Assembly: GCF_029846175.1 (NCBI RefSeq)
Contig: NZ_JARWAC010000029.1
Coordinates: 1 to 64,000 of the forward strand
Origin: Sphaerisporangium sp. TRM90804
GTDB taxonomy: Bacteria; Actinomycetota; Actinomycetes; Streptosporangiales; Streptosporangiaceae
Reading direction: 5' to 3'
DNA length: 64,000 nt
This document shows positions 28,164-36,430 of this stretch, one piece after another. How positions within the stretch are numbered: position 1 is the stretch's first letter; each line of letters opens with the position of its first letter. The position numbers and the translations under genes were made by a program. The notes below the pieces were generated by a model. The model made no database searches and was not told the DNA's origin. It was given only the letters and a program-made list of their open reading frames with translations.

Positions 28164-30062
28164 TCAGTCCGAGGTGGTGAACTCGGCGTCGATGACGTCG
28201 TCCTCGCCGCCGGGCGCGCCCTGCGATCCCGGGCCGCCCGCCTGCGCGCCGGCGGGCTCCCCGCCCGGCGCGGACACGGCCCCGAGGCTCTGGTACACCT
28301 GCTGGAGCTCGGAGGTGAGGTCGCGCAGCCGCTCGGCGGGCGCCTCCTCCTTGATCGCCTGGCGCGCGTCGGAGACGAGCTGCTCGGCCCGTGCCTTCTC
28401 GTGCACCGGCACCGCCTCCCCCAGCTCGATCAGCCGCCGCTCCACCTGGTAGGCCGCCGAGTCCAGCGCGTTGCGCGCGTCTACCGCCTCGCGGATCCTC
28501 GCGTCCTCGTCCCGGTGCCGCTCGGCCTCCTGGACCATGCGCTCGATGTCGCCCTTGTCGAGGTTGGAGCTCTCGCTGATCGTGATCCGCTGCTCGGCGC
28601 CGGTCTCCTTGTCCTTGGCCGTGACGTTGAGGATGCCGCTGGCGTCCACGTCGTAGGTGACCTCGATCTGCGGGTCGCCGCGCGGACCGGGGCGGATGTT
28701 CTCCAGCCGGAACCGGCCGAGCGGCCGGTTGTCGGCGGCCCGTTCGCGCTCGCCCTGCAGGACCACCACGTCGACCGCGCTCTGGTTGTCCTCGGCCGTG
28801 CTGAACGTCTCGGTGCGGCGGGCCGGGATGGTGGTGTTGCGCTCCAGGATCTTGGTCATCACGCCGCCCAGCGTCTCGATGCCGAGCGACAGCGGGGTGA
28901 CGTCCAGCAGCAGGACGTCCTTGACCTCGCCCTTCAGCACCCCGGCCTGGATGGCGGCGCCGTCGGCCACCACCTCGTCGGGGTTGACCGACATGTTGGG
29001 CTCCTTGCCGCCGGTGAGGCGGCGCACCAGGGCCTGCACGGCCGGGATGCGCGTGGAGCCGCCGACCAGGATGACCTCGTCGAGGTCGTCCGCCGACACC
29101 CTGGCGTCCTCCATCGCCTGCTTGACCGGGCCCATGGTGCGTTCGATCAGGTCGCGGGTGATCTCCTCGAACGTCGAGCGCATGATCGTGGTGTTCAGGT
29201 GCTTGGGCCCGTTGGCGTCGGCGGTGACGAAGGGCAGGTTGACGGTCGTCTGGGTGACCGACGACAGCTCCGCCTTCGCCTTCTCCGCGGCCTCGAACAG
29301 CCGCTGCAGCGCCTGGGGGTCGCGCCGCAGGTCGATGCCCTCCTGACGGGCGAACTCGTCGGCCAGGTGGTCGACCAGGCGCCGGTCGAAGTCGTCGCCG
29401 CCCAGGTGGGTGTCTCCCGCGGTCGACCTGACCTCGATCACGCCGTCGCCGATGTCCAGGACGCTGACGTCGAAGGTGCCGCCGCCCAGGTCGTAGACCA
29501 GGACGGTCTCGCTGCCCTTCTTGTCCAGGCCGTAGGCCAGGGCCGCCGCCGTGGGCTCGTTGATGATCCGCAGCACCTCCAGGCCGGCGATCCGGCCCGC
29601 GTCCCTGGTGGCGTGGCGCTGGGCGTCGTTGAAGTAGGCGGGCACCGTGATCACCGCTTCGGTGATCTTCTCGCCGAGGTGCCGTGCCGCGTCGTCGACC
29701 AGCTTGCGCAGGATCATCGCCGAGATCTCCTCGGGCGCGTACAGCTTGTCGCCGACCTTGATGCGTACCGCGTCGTCCGGTCCCGGGACCACCTCGAACG
29801 ACACGCCTTCGGTCTCGTTGCTGACCTCGTCGAAGCGGCGGCCGATGAACCGTTTGACCGAGTAGACGGTGCCCTTCGGGTTCAGGATGGCCTGCCGGCG
29901 GGCGAGCTGGCCCACCAGCCGCTCCCCGGTGGCGGTGAAGGCGACCACCGACGGCGTGGTCCGCTGTCCCTCCGCGTTCGGGACCACGACGGGCCGGCCG
30001 TCCTCGGTCGTCGCGATGACGGAGTTGGTCGTGCCGAGATCGATGCCGACTGCCTTGGCCAT
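28164..30062 (-). CDS. dnaK: DnaK (Hsp70) chaperone, probably a second copy
   Basis: A 632-residue Hsp70. ATPase motifs [22 protein letters not shown] and [11 protein letters not shown] are intact and the substrate domain begins near [14 protein letters not shown]. The C-terminus [12 protein letters not shown] is typical of actinobacterial DnaK. ATG 30062 follows CCAGGAGGACAGCC. It starts the run dnaK-grpE-cbpA-cbpM-clpB. Since the co-chaperone is CbpA-type and hspR is not evident, I infer this is an accessory cluster beside a housekeeping dnaK-grpE-dnaJ-hspR elsewhere. Confidence 0.94.
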   Translation of the reverse strand: MAKAVGIDLGTTNSVIATTEDGRPVVVPNAEGQRTTPSVVAFTATGERLVGQLARRQAILNPKGTVYSVKRFIGRRFDEVSNETEGVSFEVVPGPDDAVRIKVGDKLYAPEEISAMILRKLVDDAARHLGEKITEAVITVPAYFNDAQRHATRDAGRIAGLEVLRIINEPTAAALAYGLDKKGSETVLVYDLGGGTFDVSVLDIGDGVIEVRSTAGDTHLGGDDFDRRLVDHLADEFARQEGIDLRRDPQALQRLFEAAEKAKAELSSVTQTTVNLPFVTADANGPKHLNTTIMRSTFEEITRDLIERTMGPVKQAMEDARVSADDLDEVILVGGSTRIPAVQALVRRLTGGKEPNMSVNPDEVVADGAAIQAGVLKGEVKDVLLLDVTPLSLGIETLGGVMTKILERNTTIPARRTETFSTAEDNQSAVDVVVLQGERERAADNRPLGRFRLENIRPGPRGDPQIEVTYDVDASGILNVTAKDKETGAEQRITISESSNLDKGDIERMVQEAERHRDEDARIREAVDARNALDSAAYQVERRLIELGEAVPVHEKARAEQLVSDARQAIKEEAPAERLRDLTSELQQVYQSLGAVSAPGGEPAGAQAGGPGSQGAPGGEDDVIDAEFTTSD

Positions 30063-30429
30063 GGCTGTCCTCCTGGTGGCGTGCGCGCTGCGGGAGCGGC
30101 CCGCCCGGCGCCGGTGGTTCACACCGGGAACGTCCCCCCTCTCTTCCGACCCTGGTCAACGCGCGTCGCGCCCACATCCTCAGATCGGGTAGTCGTTCGC
30201 CGCCCGGCACCCGCCGGCGCCCGCCGGCGGCGCTCTCCCGGGGGGCGCGAGTAGCGCGCCCGGCGGTCCGCGCGGCGGCGGGGCGCCCGCGTCCCGCCCG
30301 GACGGGGGATGCGGCCCTGTCGGCAAGCCGTCGCGCACCCGCCTGTACCGTGAGGAAGAGCAGGTCAGCGAGGTGGCACGCCACACGATGGGCCACCCCG
30401 CGGGCCGGACCCCGACGCCGGGGGGAGAC
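30063..30429. other. Divergent control region between dnaK and the LuxR regulator
   Basis: A 367-base region with no credible gene. It contains an inverted repeat GGGCGCG-AGTAG-CGCGCCC (30242-30260) and a TTGACC on the minus strand near 30156 that could be a -35 box, without a good -10. No HAIR (CTTGAGT-N7-ACTCAAG) or CIRCE element is present, which is notable for a dnaK promoter. Confidence 0.5.
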
Positions 30430-33400
30430 ATGCGCGGACGCGAGACCGAGTGGCAGATCGTCGACCGGCTGCTGAAGGCGGCATCCCACGGCGAGAGCGG
30501 GACGCTCCTGGTCGAGGGCGAGCCGGGCGCGGGCAAGACCCTCCTGCTCGCCGAGGCCGCCGCCCACGCCTCCGACCGGGGTTTCCTGCCCGCCGCGGGC
30601 CGCGCGGAGGAGATGACGCCGCTCGTCCCGCTCGCGCCGCTGTTCACCGCGCTGCGGATGCCCGCCCCGGGTGAGGCGCTCCCCGGCGCGCCCGACCCCC
30701 GCCTCAGGCTGGTCGAGCGGCTCCGCGAGGCCCTGGTGAGCCGGGCGGCCGCCCGGCCGGTGCTGGTGGCCCTCGACGATCTCCAGTGGGCCGACCCTCC
30801 CACGCTGGCGGCCCTGCGGGCCCTGCAGGATGAGCCGGCGGCAGTCCCGGTGGTCTGGGTCCTCGCCCGGTGCACGTTCGCCGCCGGCCCCCACCACCCC
30901 CCCGCGTCGCCGGGAGCCGGGGACGCCGCCGGGGAGGCCGCCAGGCGCCTGTTCCGCGTGCTGGAGCGGCGCGGCGCCCGCCGGGTGGGGCTCGGCCCGC
31001 TCCGCGAGGGCGCGGTCGCCGACCTCGTGGCCGACCTCCTCGGCGCCGTCCCGGAGCCCGCCCTGCTGGAGCTGGCCGCCTGCGCGGGAGGCAATCCGCT
31101 GCTGATCACCGAGCTGGTCACGGGTCTGCGCGAGGAGGGCGCGGTGGGCGCCCGGGACGGCGGGGCCCGCCCGCCGCCCGAGCGGGTGCACGCCGCCGTA
31201 CGGTGCCGGATGGCGGGCCTTCGCCCGCAGACCCGGCACCTGGTCGAGGCGGCGGCCGTGCTGGGCCGGTCCTTCTCCCCCGAGGACGTGGCCGAGCTGG
31301 TCGGCGCCACCCCCGCGGCGCTGCTGCCCGCGTTCGAGGAGGCCCTGGAGTCGGGCATCCTGGCCGCCGGCGAGGACGCGCTGGAGTTCCGGTGCGAGCT
31401 GGTCTGGCTGGCCGTCGCCGCCGCGCTGCCCGCCGCCGTGCGTCACGCCCTGCACCACCAGGTGGGCAGGGCCCTGCTGGAGCGCGGCGGCTGCCCGTCG
31501 CGCGCGGCGAGCCACCTCATCGAGGGCGCCCGGCCCGGCGACGGCCGCACGCTCACGAGCCTCGACCGGGCGGTCGCGGAGATCGTGACGACCTCGCCGC
31601 CCGCCGCCGCCGACCTCGCCGCCCAGGCCGTCCTGCTCAGCGACGACGCCGATCCCGGCCGGCTCGCCCGCGTGGTCACCGCCGCCGAGGCCCTGACCCA
31701 GGCCGGGCGCCTCGCCGAGGCCGGCGACCTCGTACGCTCGGCCCTGACCCGCCCCGCGCCCGGCCCGGCAGCCGCCGCGCTCCGGTGCGCGCTGTCCGGC
31801 ATCCTGCTCCTGAGCGGCCGGCCCGCCGAAGCGGTCGCGGAAGCCGAGGCCGCCCTGTCCGGCATCCCGCTCCTGAGCGGCCGCTCCGCCGAAGAGGTCT
31901 CCGTCGAAGAGGTCACGGAGGCCGAGACCGCCCTGTCCACGTCCCGCCCCGGCCCCGACGGCGACCTGCGGGATCGTGCCACGCTCGCGCTGCTGTACGG
32001 GCTGGCCGTGTCGGACGTGGAGCGCGCCGGGCGGGAGGCCGAGGCGGTGCTGTCGGGGGGACGCCACGGCGACGCGGCGGTCACCGGCGCCATGGTGGTG
32101 CTCGCGACGGCGCGCTGGTGGTCGGGGCGGCTGGCGGAGGGCCTCGGGCTGGCCCGCGAGGCCGTGCGCCGCACCCGCGGGGCCCCGGCGGCGGTGCGGC
32201 GCGCCCACCCGCGCCTGGCCCTGGCTTCCATGCTGGCCGACGCCCGCCTGCTGGACGAGGCGTGGACGGTGGCGGGGCAGGCCCGGGAGGAGATCGAGGC
32301 GCTGGATCACCGCGTGTGGGCCGCGCTCCCCGCGCTGATTCGCGCGCGCGTCGCGCTGGCCGCCGGCCGGGCCGACGACGCCGTCGCGGAGGCCCGCGCC
32401 GGCCTCGACCTGGCCGAGTCGCACGGCGCCCACCTGTTCACCCCGCTCGCCCAGCCCGTGCTCGCCACGGCCGCGCTCCGCCGGGGCGACCTGCGCGCGG
32501 CGGCCCGGCACCTGGACGCCGCCCAGGCCGCCGGGCACGGCATCCCCACGACACGGCCCCATTCCTCCCCCGCCGCAGGGCCCGGCCCGGCCGCGCCTCC
32601 GCCGGAGCCGGACACCCTGGACGCCGCCACCGCGCATGCCCGCGACACTCCGCCCGCGCGGCCCCGCGACGTCGGCCCCCCGATGGGGGACCGCCTGGTG
32701 ATGGTCCGCGCGCGGATCGGCGAGGCCCGGGACGGGCCCGGTGCGGCGCTGGAGGAGGTCGCCGCCCTCTGCGCCGCGCTGCGGGAGCGGCCCGGCGCGC
32801 TCTCCGGCGACCCGGCGGACGCCGCCTGGCTGGTGCGCGCCGCGCTCGCCGCCGGTGACCGCGCCGCGGCCGGCTGGGCGGCGGGCGCCGCGCGGACGCT
32901 GGCCTCGGCCAACCCCGGCTTCGCCGCCGCGCGCGCCGCCGCCGTCCACGCCCGGGGCCTGCTCGACGGCGACACCGCCGCCCTGGCCCAGGCCGCCGGG
33001 CAGGGCCCCGACCCCTGGGCGCGCGCCTCGGCCGCCGAGGACCTCGGCGTGGCGCTCACCGCCCGGGGCGACCGGCCGGGGGCCGTGCGCGCCCTGGACC
33101 TGGCGCTCACCGAGTACGGCGAGAGCGGGTCCACGCCGGACGCGGCACGGGTGCGCCGCAGGCTGCGCCGCATGGGCGTGCGCCACCGCCACTGGGCCAC
33201 CGCCGAGCGGCCGGTGTCGGGATGGGAGAGCCTCACCGACACCGAGGCCGCCGTCTGCCTGCTGGTCACTCAGGGCTGGACCAACCGCCAGGTGGCCGAC
33301 CAGATGTTCATCAGCGCCCACACGGTCGCCTTCCACCTGCGCCAGGTCTTCCGCAAGCTCGGCATCGGCTCCCGGGTGGAGCTCACCCGCCTGGCGGTGG

Positions 33401-33504
33401 AACGGGGCCACCCTCTCGCGGCGCCGCCCGACGGCCCGCGAACCGCCGGGCGGGCGCGGCACGACGACCCCCGCCCGCCGGCGGGGCGTCCGGGAGCCGC
33501 CTGA
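30430..33504 (+). CDS. LAL-type LuxR transcriptional regulator (AAA ATPase plus HTH)
   Basis: A 1024-residue signal-responsive activator. Walker A GEPGAGKT (about 31-38) and Walker B PVLVALDDLQWAD (about 113-125) lie in the N-terminal STAND-type ATPase; a long helical, TPR-like sensor region follows; the C-terminal LuxR HTH is SLTDTEAAVCLLVTQGWTNRQVADQMFISAHTVAFHLRQVFRKLGI (about 936-981). ATG 30430 is preferred because GGGGGGAG is just upstream and MRGRE is the usual start of the family. It is divergent from the dnaK cluster, which makes it a candidate regulator. It carries a 21-residue internal tandem duplication, and a linker rich in Pro/Ala near residue 720. Confidence 0.9.
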   Translation: MRGRETEWQIVDRLLKAASHGESGTLLVEGEPGAGKTLLLAEAAAHASDRGFLPAAGRAEEMTPLVPLAPLFTALRMPAPGEALPGAPDPRLRLVERLREALVSRAAARPVLVALDDLQWADPPTLAALRALQDEPAAVPVVWVLARCTFAAGPHHPPASPGAGDAAGEAARRLFRVLERRGARRVGLGPLREGAVADLVADLLGAVPEPALLELAACAGGNPLLITELVTGLREEGAVGARDGGARPPPERVHAAVRCRMAGLRPQTRHLVEAAAVLGRSFSPEDVAELVGATPAALLPAFEEALESGILAAGEDALEFRCELVWLAVAAALPAAVRHALHHQVGRALLERGGCPSRAASHLIEGARPGDGRTLTSLDRAVAEIVTTSPPAAADLAAQAVLLSDDADPGRLARVVTAAEALTQAGRLAEAGDLVRSALTRPAPGPAAAALRCALSGILLLSGRPAEAVAEAEAALSGIPLLSGRSAEEVSVEEVTEAETALSTSRPGPDGDLRDRATLALLYGLAVSDVERAGREAEAVLSGGRHGDAAVTGAMVVLATARWWSGRLAEGLGLAREAVRRTRGAPAAVRRAHPRLALASMLADARLLDEAWTVAGQAREEIEALDHRVWAALPALIRARVALAAGRADDAVAEARAGLDLAESHGAHLFTPLAQPVLATAALRRGDLRAAARHLDAAQAAGHGIPTTRPHSSPAAGPGPAAPPPEPDTLDAATAHARDTPPARPRDVGPPMGDRLVMVRARIGEARDGPGAALEEVAALCAALRERPGALSGDPADAAWLVRAALAAGDRAAAGWAAGAARTLASANPGFAAARAAAVHARGLLDGDTAALAQAAGQGPDPWARASAAEDLGVALTARGDRPGAVRALDLALTEYGESGSTPDAARVRRRLRRMGVRHRHWATAERPVSGWESLTDTEAAVCLLVTQGWTNRQVADQMFISAHTVAFHLRQVFRKLGIGSRVELTRLAVERGHPLAAPPDGPRTAGRARHDDPRPPAGRPGAA
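31792..31938 (+). repeat. In-frame tandem duplication inside the LuxR gene
   Basis: A 63-base unit at 31792-31854 (LSGILLLSGRPAEAVAEAEAA) is repeated at 31855-31932, the second with a 15-base insertion. It adds about 26 residues to the helical sensor region without breaking the frame. Confidence 0.7.
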
Positions 33505-33612
33505 CCGGCACGAGGCCCCGGAAAACAGCCCGGGTGACGGCCCCCACCCGCCGGCGGGGCGGCCCGGAGCCGCCTGACCGGCGCGAAGCCCCCGGAAAGA
33601 CCCGGGTGACGA
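33468..33612. repeat. Tandem duplication spanning the LuxR stop codon
   Basis: About 73 bases at 33468-33540, containing the last twelve codons and stop of the LuxR gene, recur at 33541-33612 at about 85 percent identity (offset 73 at the stop codon). A third degenerate unit follows to 33660. The second copy is not translated. Confidence 0.7.
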
Positions 33613-33775
33613 GCCCCGCCCTCCGGCGACGGAGCGGCGGAAGGCCGCCCGGCGGGGCTCGGTAGTGGTGCCGCTACTCCAGGGAGTGGTGGGCTCAGTG
33701 GGTGAGACGCGGTGTACGTCCCGGGTCCCGGATGAGACACTGACGGCGCATTCGTCCGTGGTCCAGGGAGCTCGT

Positions 33776-34693
33776 ATGATCTCGCCGCTCGCGCAGGACG
33801 GCACGCCGGAAGGCGGACCGGAGGCAAATCCGATCACGGGGTCGGGCGGGGGGCCGACCGCGCTGCGCATCCTCCTCGGCGCCCAGCTCCGCCGTCTGCG
33901 CACCACACGAGGCATCTCGCGCGAGGAGGCGGGCCGGGCGATCCGCGCCTCGCACGCCAAGATCAGCCGGTTGGAGCTCGGCCGGGTCGGCTTCAAACCC
34001 CGCGACATCGCCGACCTGCTCACCCTCTACAAGGTGGGCGACTCCTCCGAGCGGGTGGCGTTCCTGCAGCTCGCCCAGCAGGCCAACGAGCCGGGCTGGT
34101 GGCACAAGTACACCGACCTGCTGCCCACGTGGTTCGAGCTGTACATCGGGCTGGAGGAGGCGGCGTCGCTGATCCGCACCTACGAGATCCAGTTCGTGCC
34201 CGGCCTGCTGCAGACCGAGGCGTACGCGCGCGCGGTGATCCAGCTCGGTCACTCGGGCGCGTCCGCCACCGAGATCGAACGCCGCGTCGACCTGCGGATC
34301 AGCCGCCAGCGACGGATCACCGCCACCGGCGGGCCGAGGCTGTGGGCGCTGGTCGACGAGGCGGCGCTGCGGCGCCCGCTCGGCGGCCCCGGCGTCATGC
34401 GCGCCCAGGTCGAGCGGCTGCTCGAGGCCACCGAGGCGCCCAACGTCACCGTCCAGGTCGTCCCGTTCGGCCAGGGCGGCCACTCGGCGGCCGGCGGCCC
34501 GTTCAGCATCCTGCGCTTCACCGAGCAGGACCTTCCGGACGTCGTCTACATGGAGCAGCTCACCAGCGCGCTCTACCTCGACAAGCGCGAGGAGACCGAC
34601 CCCTACATGAAGGTCATGGACCACCTGTGCGTGGAGGCGGCCACGATCGCCGAATCCAAGCGCTTCCTGCACAGTCTCCGCGCGGAGCTCTGA
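33776..34693 (+). CDS. XRE family regulator with DUF5753 domain
   Basis: A 305-residue protein with an N-terminal HTH (LRRLRTTRGISREEAGRAIRASHAKISRLELGR, about 38-70) and a C-terminal DUF5753 domain (FVPGLLQTEAYARAV to the C-terminus). This family is abundant in streptomycetes and relatives and usually sits beside a small DUF397 protein; none is present here, which is unusual. ATG 33776 follows AGGGAG. The target is unknown. Confidence 0.9.
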   Translation: MISPLAQDGTPEGGPEANPITGSGGGPTALRILLGAQLRRLRTTRGISREEAGRAIRASHAKISRLELGRVGFKPRDIADLLTLYKVGDSSERVAFLQLAQQANEPGWWHKYTDLLPTWFELYIGLEEAASLIRTYEIQFVPGLLQTEAYARAVIQLGHSGASATEIERRVDLRISRQRRITATGGPRLWALVDEAALRRPLGGPGVMRAQVERLLEATEAPNVTVQVVPFGQGGHSAAGGPFSILRFTEQDLPDVVYMEQLTSALYLDKREETDPYMKVMDHLCVEAATIAESKRFLHSLRAEL

Positions 34694-34784
34694 ACACCCA
34701 CCACTCAGCCTGAAAAGGCGCATATCTCCTCGATTGACGGGCACGGTTGATGAAAGGAAGGAAAACGCCGTCAGAGGAGAAATC

Positions 34785-35330
34785 ATGCTTCAGGGCAAGA
34801 CCATCGCCTTTCTGGTGGCCCCCGAGGGAACCGAGCAGGTCGAGCTGACCGAGCCGTGGAGGGCCGTCCAGGAGGCCGGCGCCACACCCAAGCTCGTCTC
34901 GACCCAGCCCGGCACGATCCAGGCGTTCAACCACCTCGACAAGGCCGACACCTTCGAGGTGGACACCACCGTCCAGGACGTCAGCGCCGCCGACTTCGAC
35001 GGCCTGGTCCTCCCCGGAGGCGTCGCCAACCCCGACAACCTGCGGATGGACGACGAGGCCGTGCGGTTCACCCGCGGCTTCTTCGACGCGGGCAAGCCGG
35101 TGGCCGCGATCTGCCACGCGCCCTGGACGCTCATCGAGGCGGGCGTCGTCGGCGACCGCGCCGTCACCTCCTGGCCCAGCCTGCGGACCGACCTGCACAA
35201 CGCCGGCGCCTCCTGGACCGACCAGGAGGTCATGGTGTGCAAGAACGGCCCCAACACCCTGGTGACCAGCCGTAAGCCGGACGATCTCAAGGCCTTCTGC
35301 CAGGCCGCGATCGACGCCTTCGATCACTGA
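34785..35330 (+). CDS. PfpI/DJ-1 family type 1 glutamine amidotransferase-like protein
   Basis: A 181-residue DJ-1/PfpI-fold protein. The nucleophile elbow AAICHAPW (Cys near residue 108) and LVLPGGVANPDNLRMD are characteristic, and the following ICHAPWTLIEAG matches the stress-related PfpI/YhbO subgroup linked to glyoxalase/deglycase activity. ATG 34785 follows GAGGAGAAATC, a good RBS; the upstream ATG at 34750 has none. It may respond to carbonyl or general stress. Confidence 0.88.
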   Translation: MLQGKTIAFLVAPEGTEQVELTEPWRAVQEAGATPKLVSTQPGTIQAFNHLDKADTFEVDTTVQDVSAADFDGLVLPGGVANPDNLRMDDEAVRFTRGFFDAGKPVAAICHAPWTLIEAGVVGDRAVTSWPSLRTDLHNAGASWTDQEVMVCKNGPNTLVTSRKPDDLKAFCQAAIDAFDH

Positions 35331-35368
35331 CCCGCGGTCCGGCGACCTCGGCGGGCCGGCGCTCCCTC

Positions 35369-35392
35369 CCCCGCCGCCGCACGGCGGCGGGG
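35369..35392 (+). terminator. Hairpin terminator after the PfpI gene
   Basis: CCCCGCCGCCG and CGGCGGCGGGG pair as an 11-base stem with a very tight loop 38 bases past the stop. No T tract follows. Confidence 0.6.
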
Positions 35393-35447
35393 CCGGGGGC
35401 GGCGGCCCGTCGTCGTCCCGGCTCCCGTATGCGAGAACAGGTCATCT

Positions 35448-35463
35448 CGTTGTGGGCGCAACG
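35448..35463. promoter_or_regulatory. Possible operator before the PfkB gene
   Basis: CGTTG-TGGGCG-CAACG is a perfect five-base inverted repeat with a six-base spacer, about 70 bases before the PfkB start. It fits a dimeric regulator site; no -10/-35 boxes are clear. Confidence 0.3.
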
Positions 35464-35531
35464 GGTGTCTGCCATGCTTTCGCCCATCAGCGCGGCAGTA
35501 AGGGCATCCGCACCGCACGAAAGATCGTCAA

Positions 35532-36419
35532 ATGACCGAGGTCTTCACGCTCGGAGAGGCTCTGGGCGTCCTCTCCGCCGACCGCCTCCGCCACGACACC
35601 GAGGCGCGTCTCGACATCGGCGGGGCGGAGCTGACCACCGCGGTCGGCCTGGCCCGGCTCGACCACTCGGTGTGCTGGCTCGGCAGGGTCGGCGCCGACG
35701 AGTTCGGCTCGCGGGTGGTCACCGTCCTGCGCGGCGAGGGCATCGACGTCTCCCACGTCCAGCGCGACCCCGCGGCCTCCACCGGCCTCACCGTGCGGCA
35801 GCGCCGCATCGGGCGGGCCGGGCACGTGGTCCACTACCGGGGCGGCTCGGCCGGCTCGCGCCTGGGCCCCGGTGACATCCCGGCGCGCGCGGTGCAGGCC
35901 GCCAAGGTGCTGCACCTCACCGGCATCACCCCGGCGCTCAGCGGCACCGCCTGGAGCGCCGCCCACCACGCCGTCAAGCTGGCCAAGGACGCCGGCGTGA
36001 CCGTCTCGGTCGACGTCAACCACCGGCCGGCGCTCTGGGCCGACCGGCAGGAGGCCGTCGAGGCGCTGGCCGAGCTCGCCGCCGGCGCCGACGTGCTGTT
36101 CGCCAACGCGGAGGAGCTGCCGCTCATCGAGCCGGTCATGGGCGCGGCGCGCGAGCTGGTGATCACCCGGGGCGCCAAGGGCGCGAGCGCCACCGTCAAC
36201 GGCATGCGCTACGACGCCCCGGCCGCGCCGGTCACGGTCTTCGACCCCGACGGCGCCGGGGGCGCCTTCGTGGCCGGCTACCTCAGCGGCCTGCTTGAGG
36301 AGCTGCACCCCACCGACCGCCTGAGGCGCGGCTGCGCCCTGGCGGCCTTCACGGTGACCAGCCCCAGCTCCTGGCAGGGCCTGCCCACCCGCGCGGAGCT
36401 TCCCCCGCTCACCTTCTGA
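35532..36419 (+). CDS. PfkB-fold carbohydrate kinase homologue lacking the catalytic Asp
   Basis: A 295-residue ribokinase/PfkB-family protein. The substrate-binding N-terminus (GEALGVLSAD, DIGGAELTTAVGLARL, GRVGADEFG) and ATP-binding end are readable. In the family the C-terminal signature reads D-x-x-GAGD, with the last Asp as catalytic base. Here it reads DPDGAGGAF at residues 238-246, so the base at position 244 is Gly (GGC where GAC is expected). Either a one-base mutation has inactivated it or it has a non-kinase role. RBS is weak. It converges with the dehydrogenase gene. Confidence 0.85.
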   Translation: MTEVFTLGEALGVLSADRLRHDTEARLDIGGAELTTAVGLARLDHSVCWLGRVGADEFGSRVVTVLRGEGIDVSHVQRDPAASTGLTVRQRRIGRAGHVVHYRGGSAGSRLGPGDIPARAVQAAKVLHLTGITPALSGTAWSAAHHAVKLAKDAGVTVSVDVNHRPALWADRQEAVEALAELAAGADVLFANAEELPLIEPVMGAARELVITRGAKGASATVNGMRYDAPAAPVTVFDPDGAGGAFVAGYLSGLLEELHPTDRLRRGCALAAFTVTSPSSWQGLPTRAELPPLTF

Positions 36420-36430
36420 GGCCGCCGCGC

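Noticed and set aside
33541-33660. Second small gene after the LuxR regulator
   Set aside because: Apparent coding similarity comes from the tandem copy of the LuxR tail; there is no start signal.
27541-34023. A single 2160-codon open frame on the minus strand
   Set aside because: It continues the grpE frame through the antisense strand of dnaK and of the LuxR gene; high-GC codon bias keeps stops out. Only the 3' 618 bases (grpE) are real.
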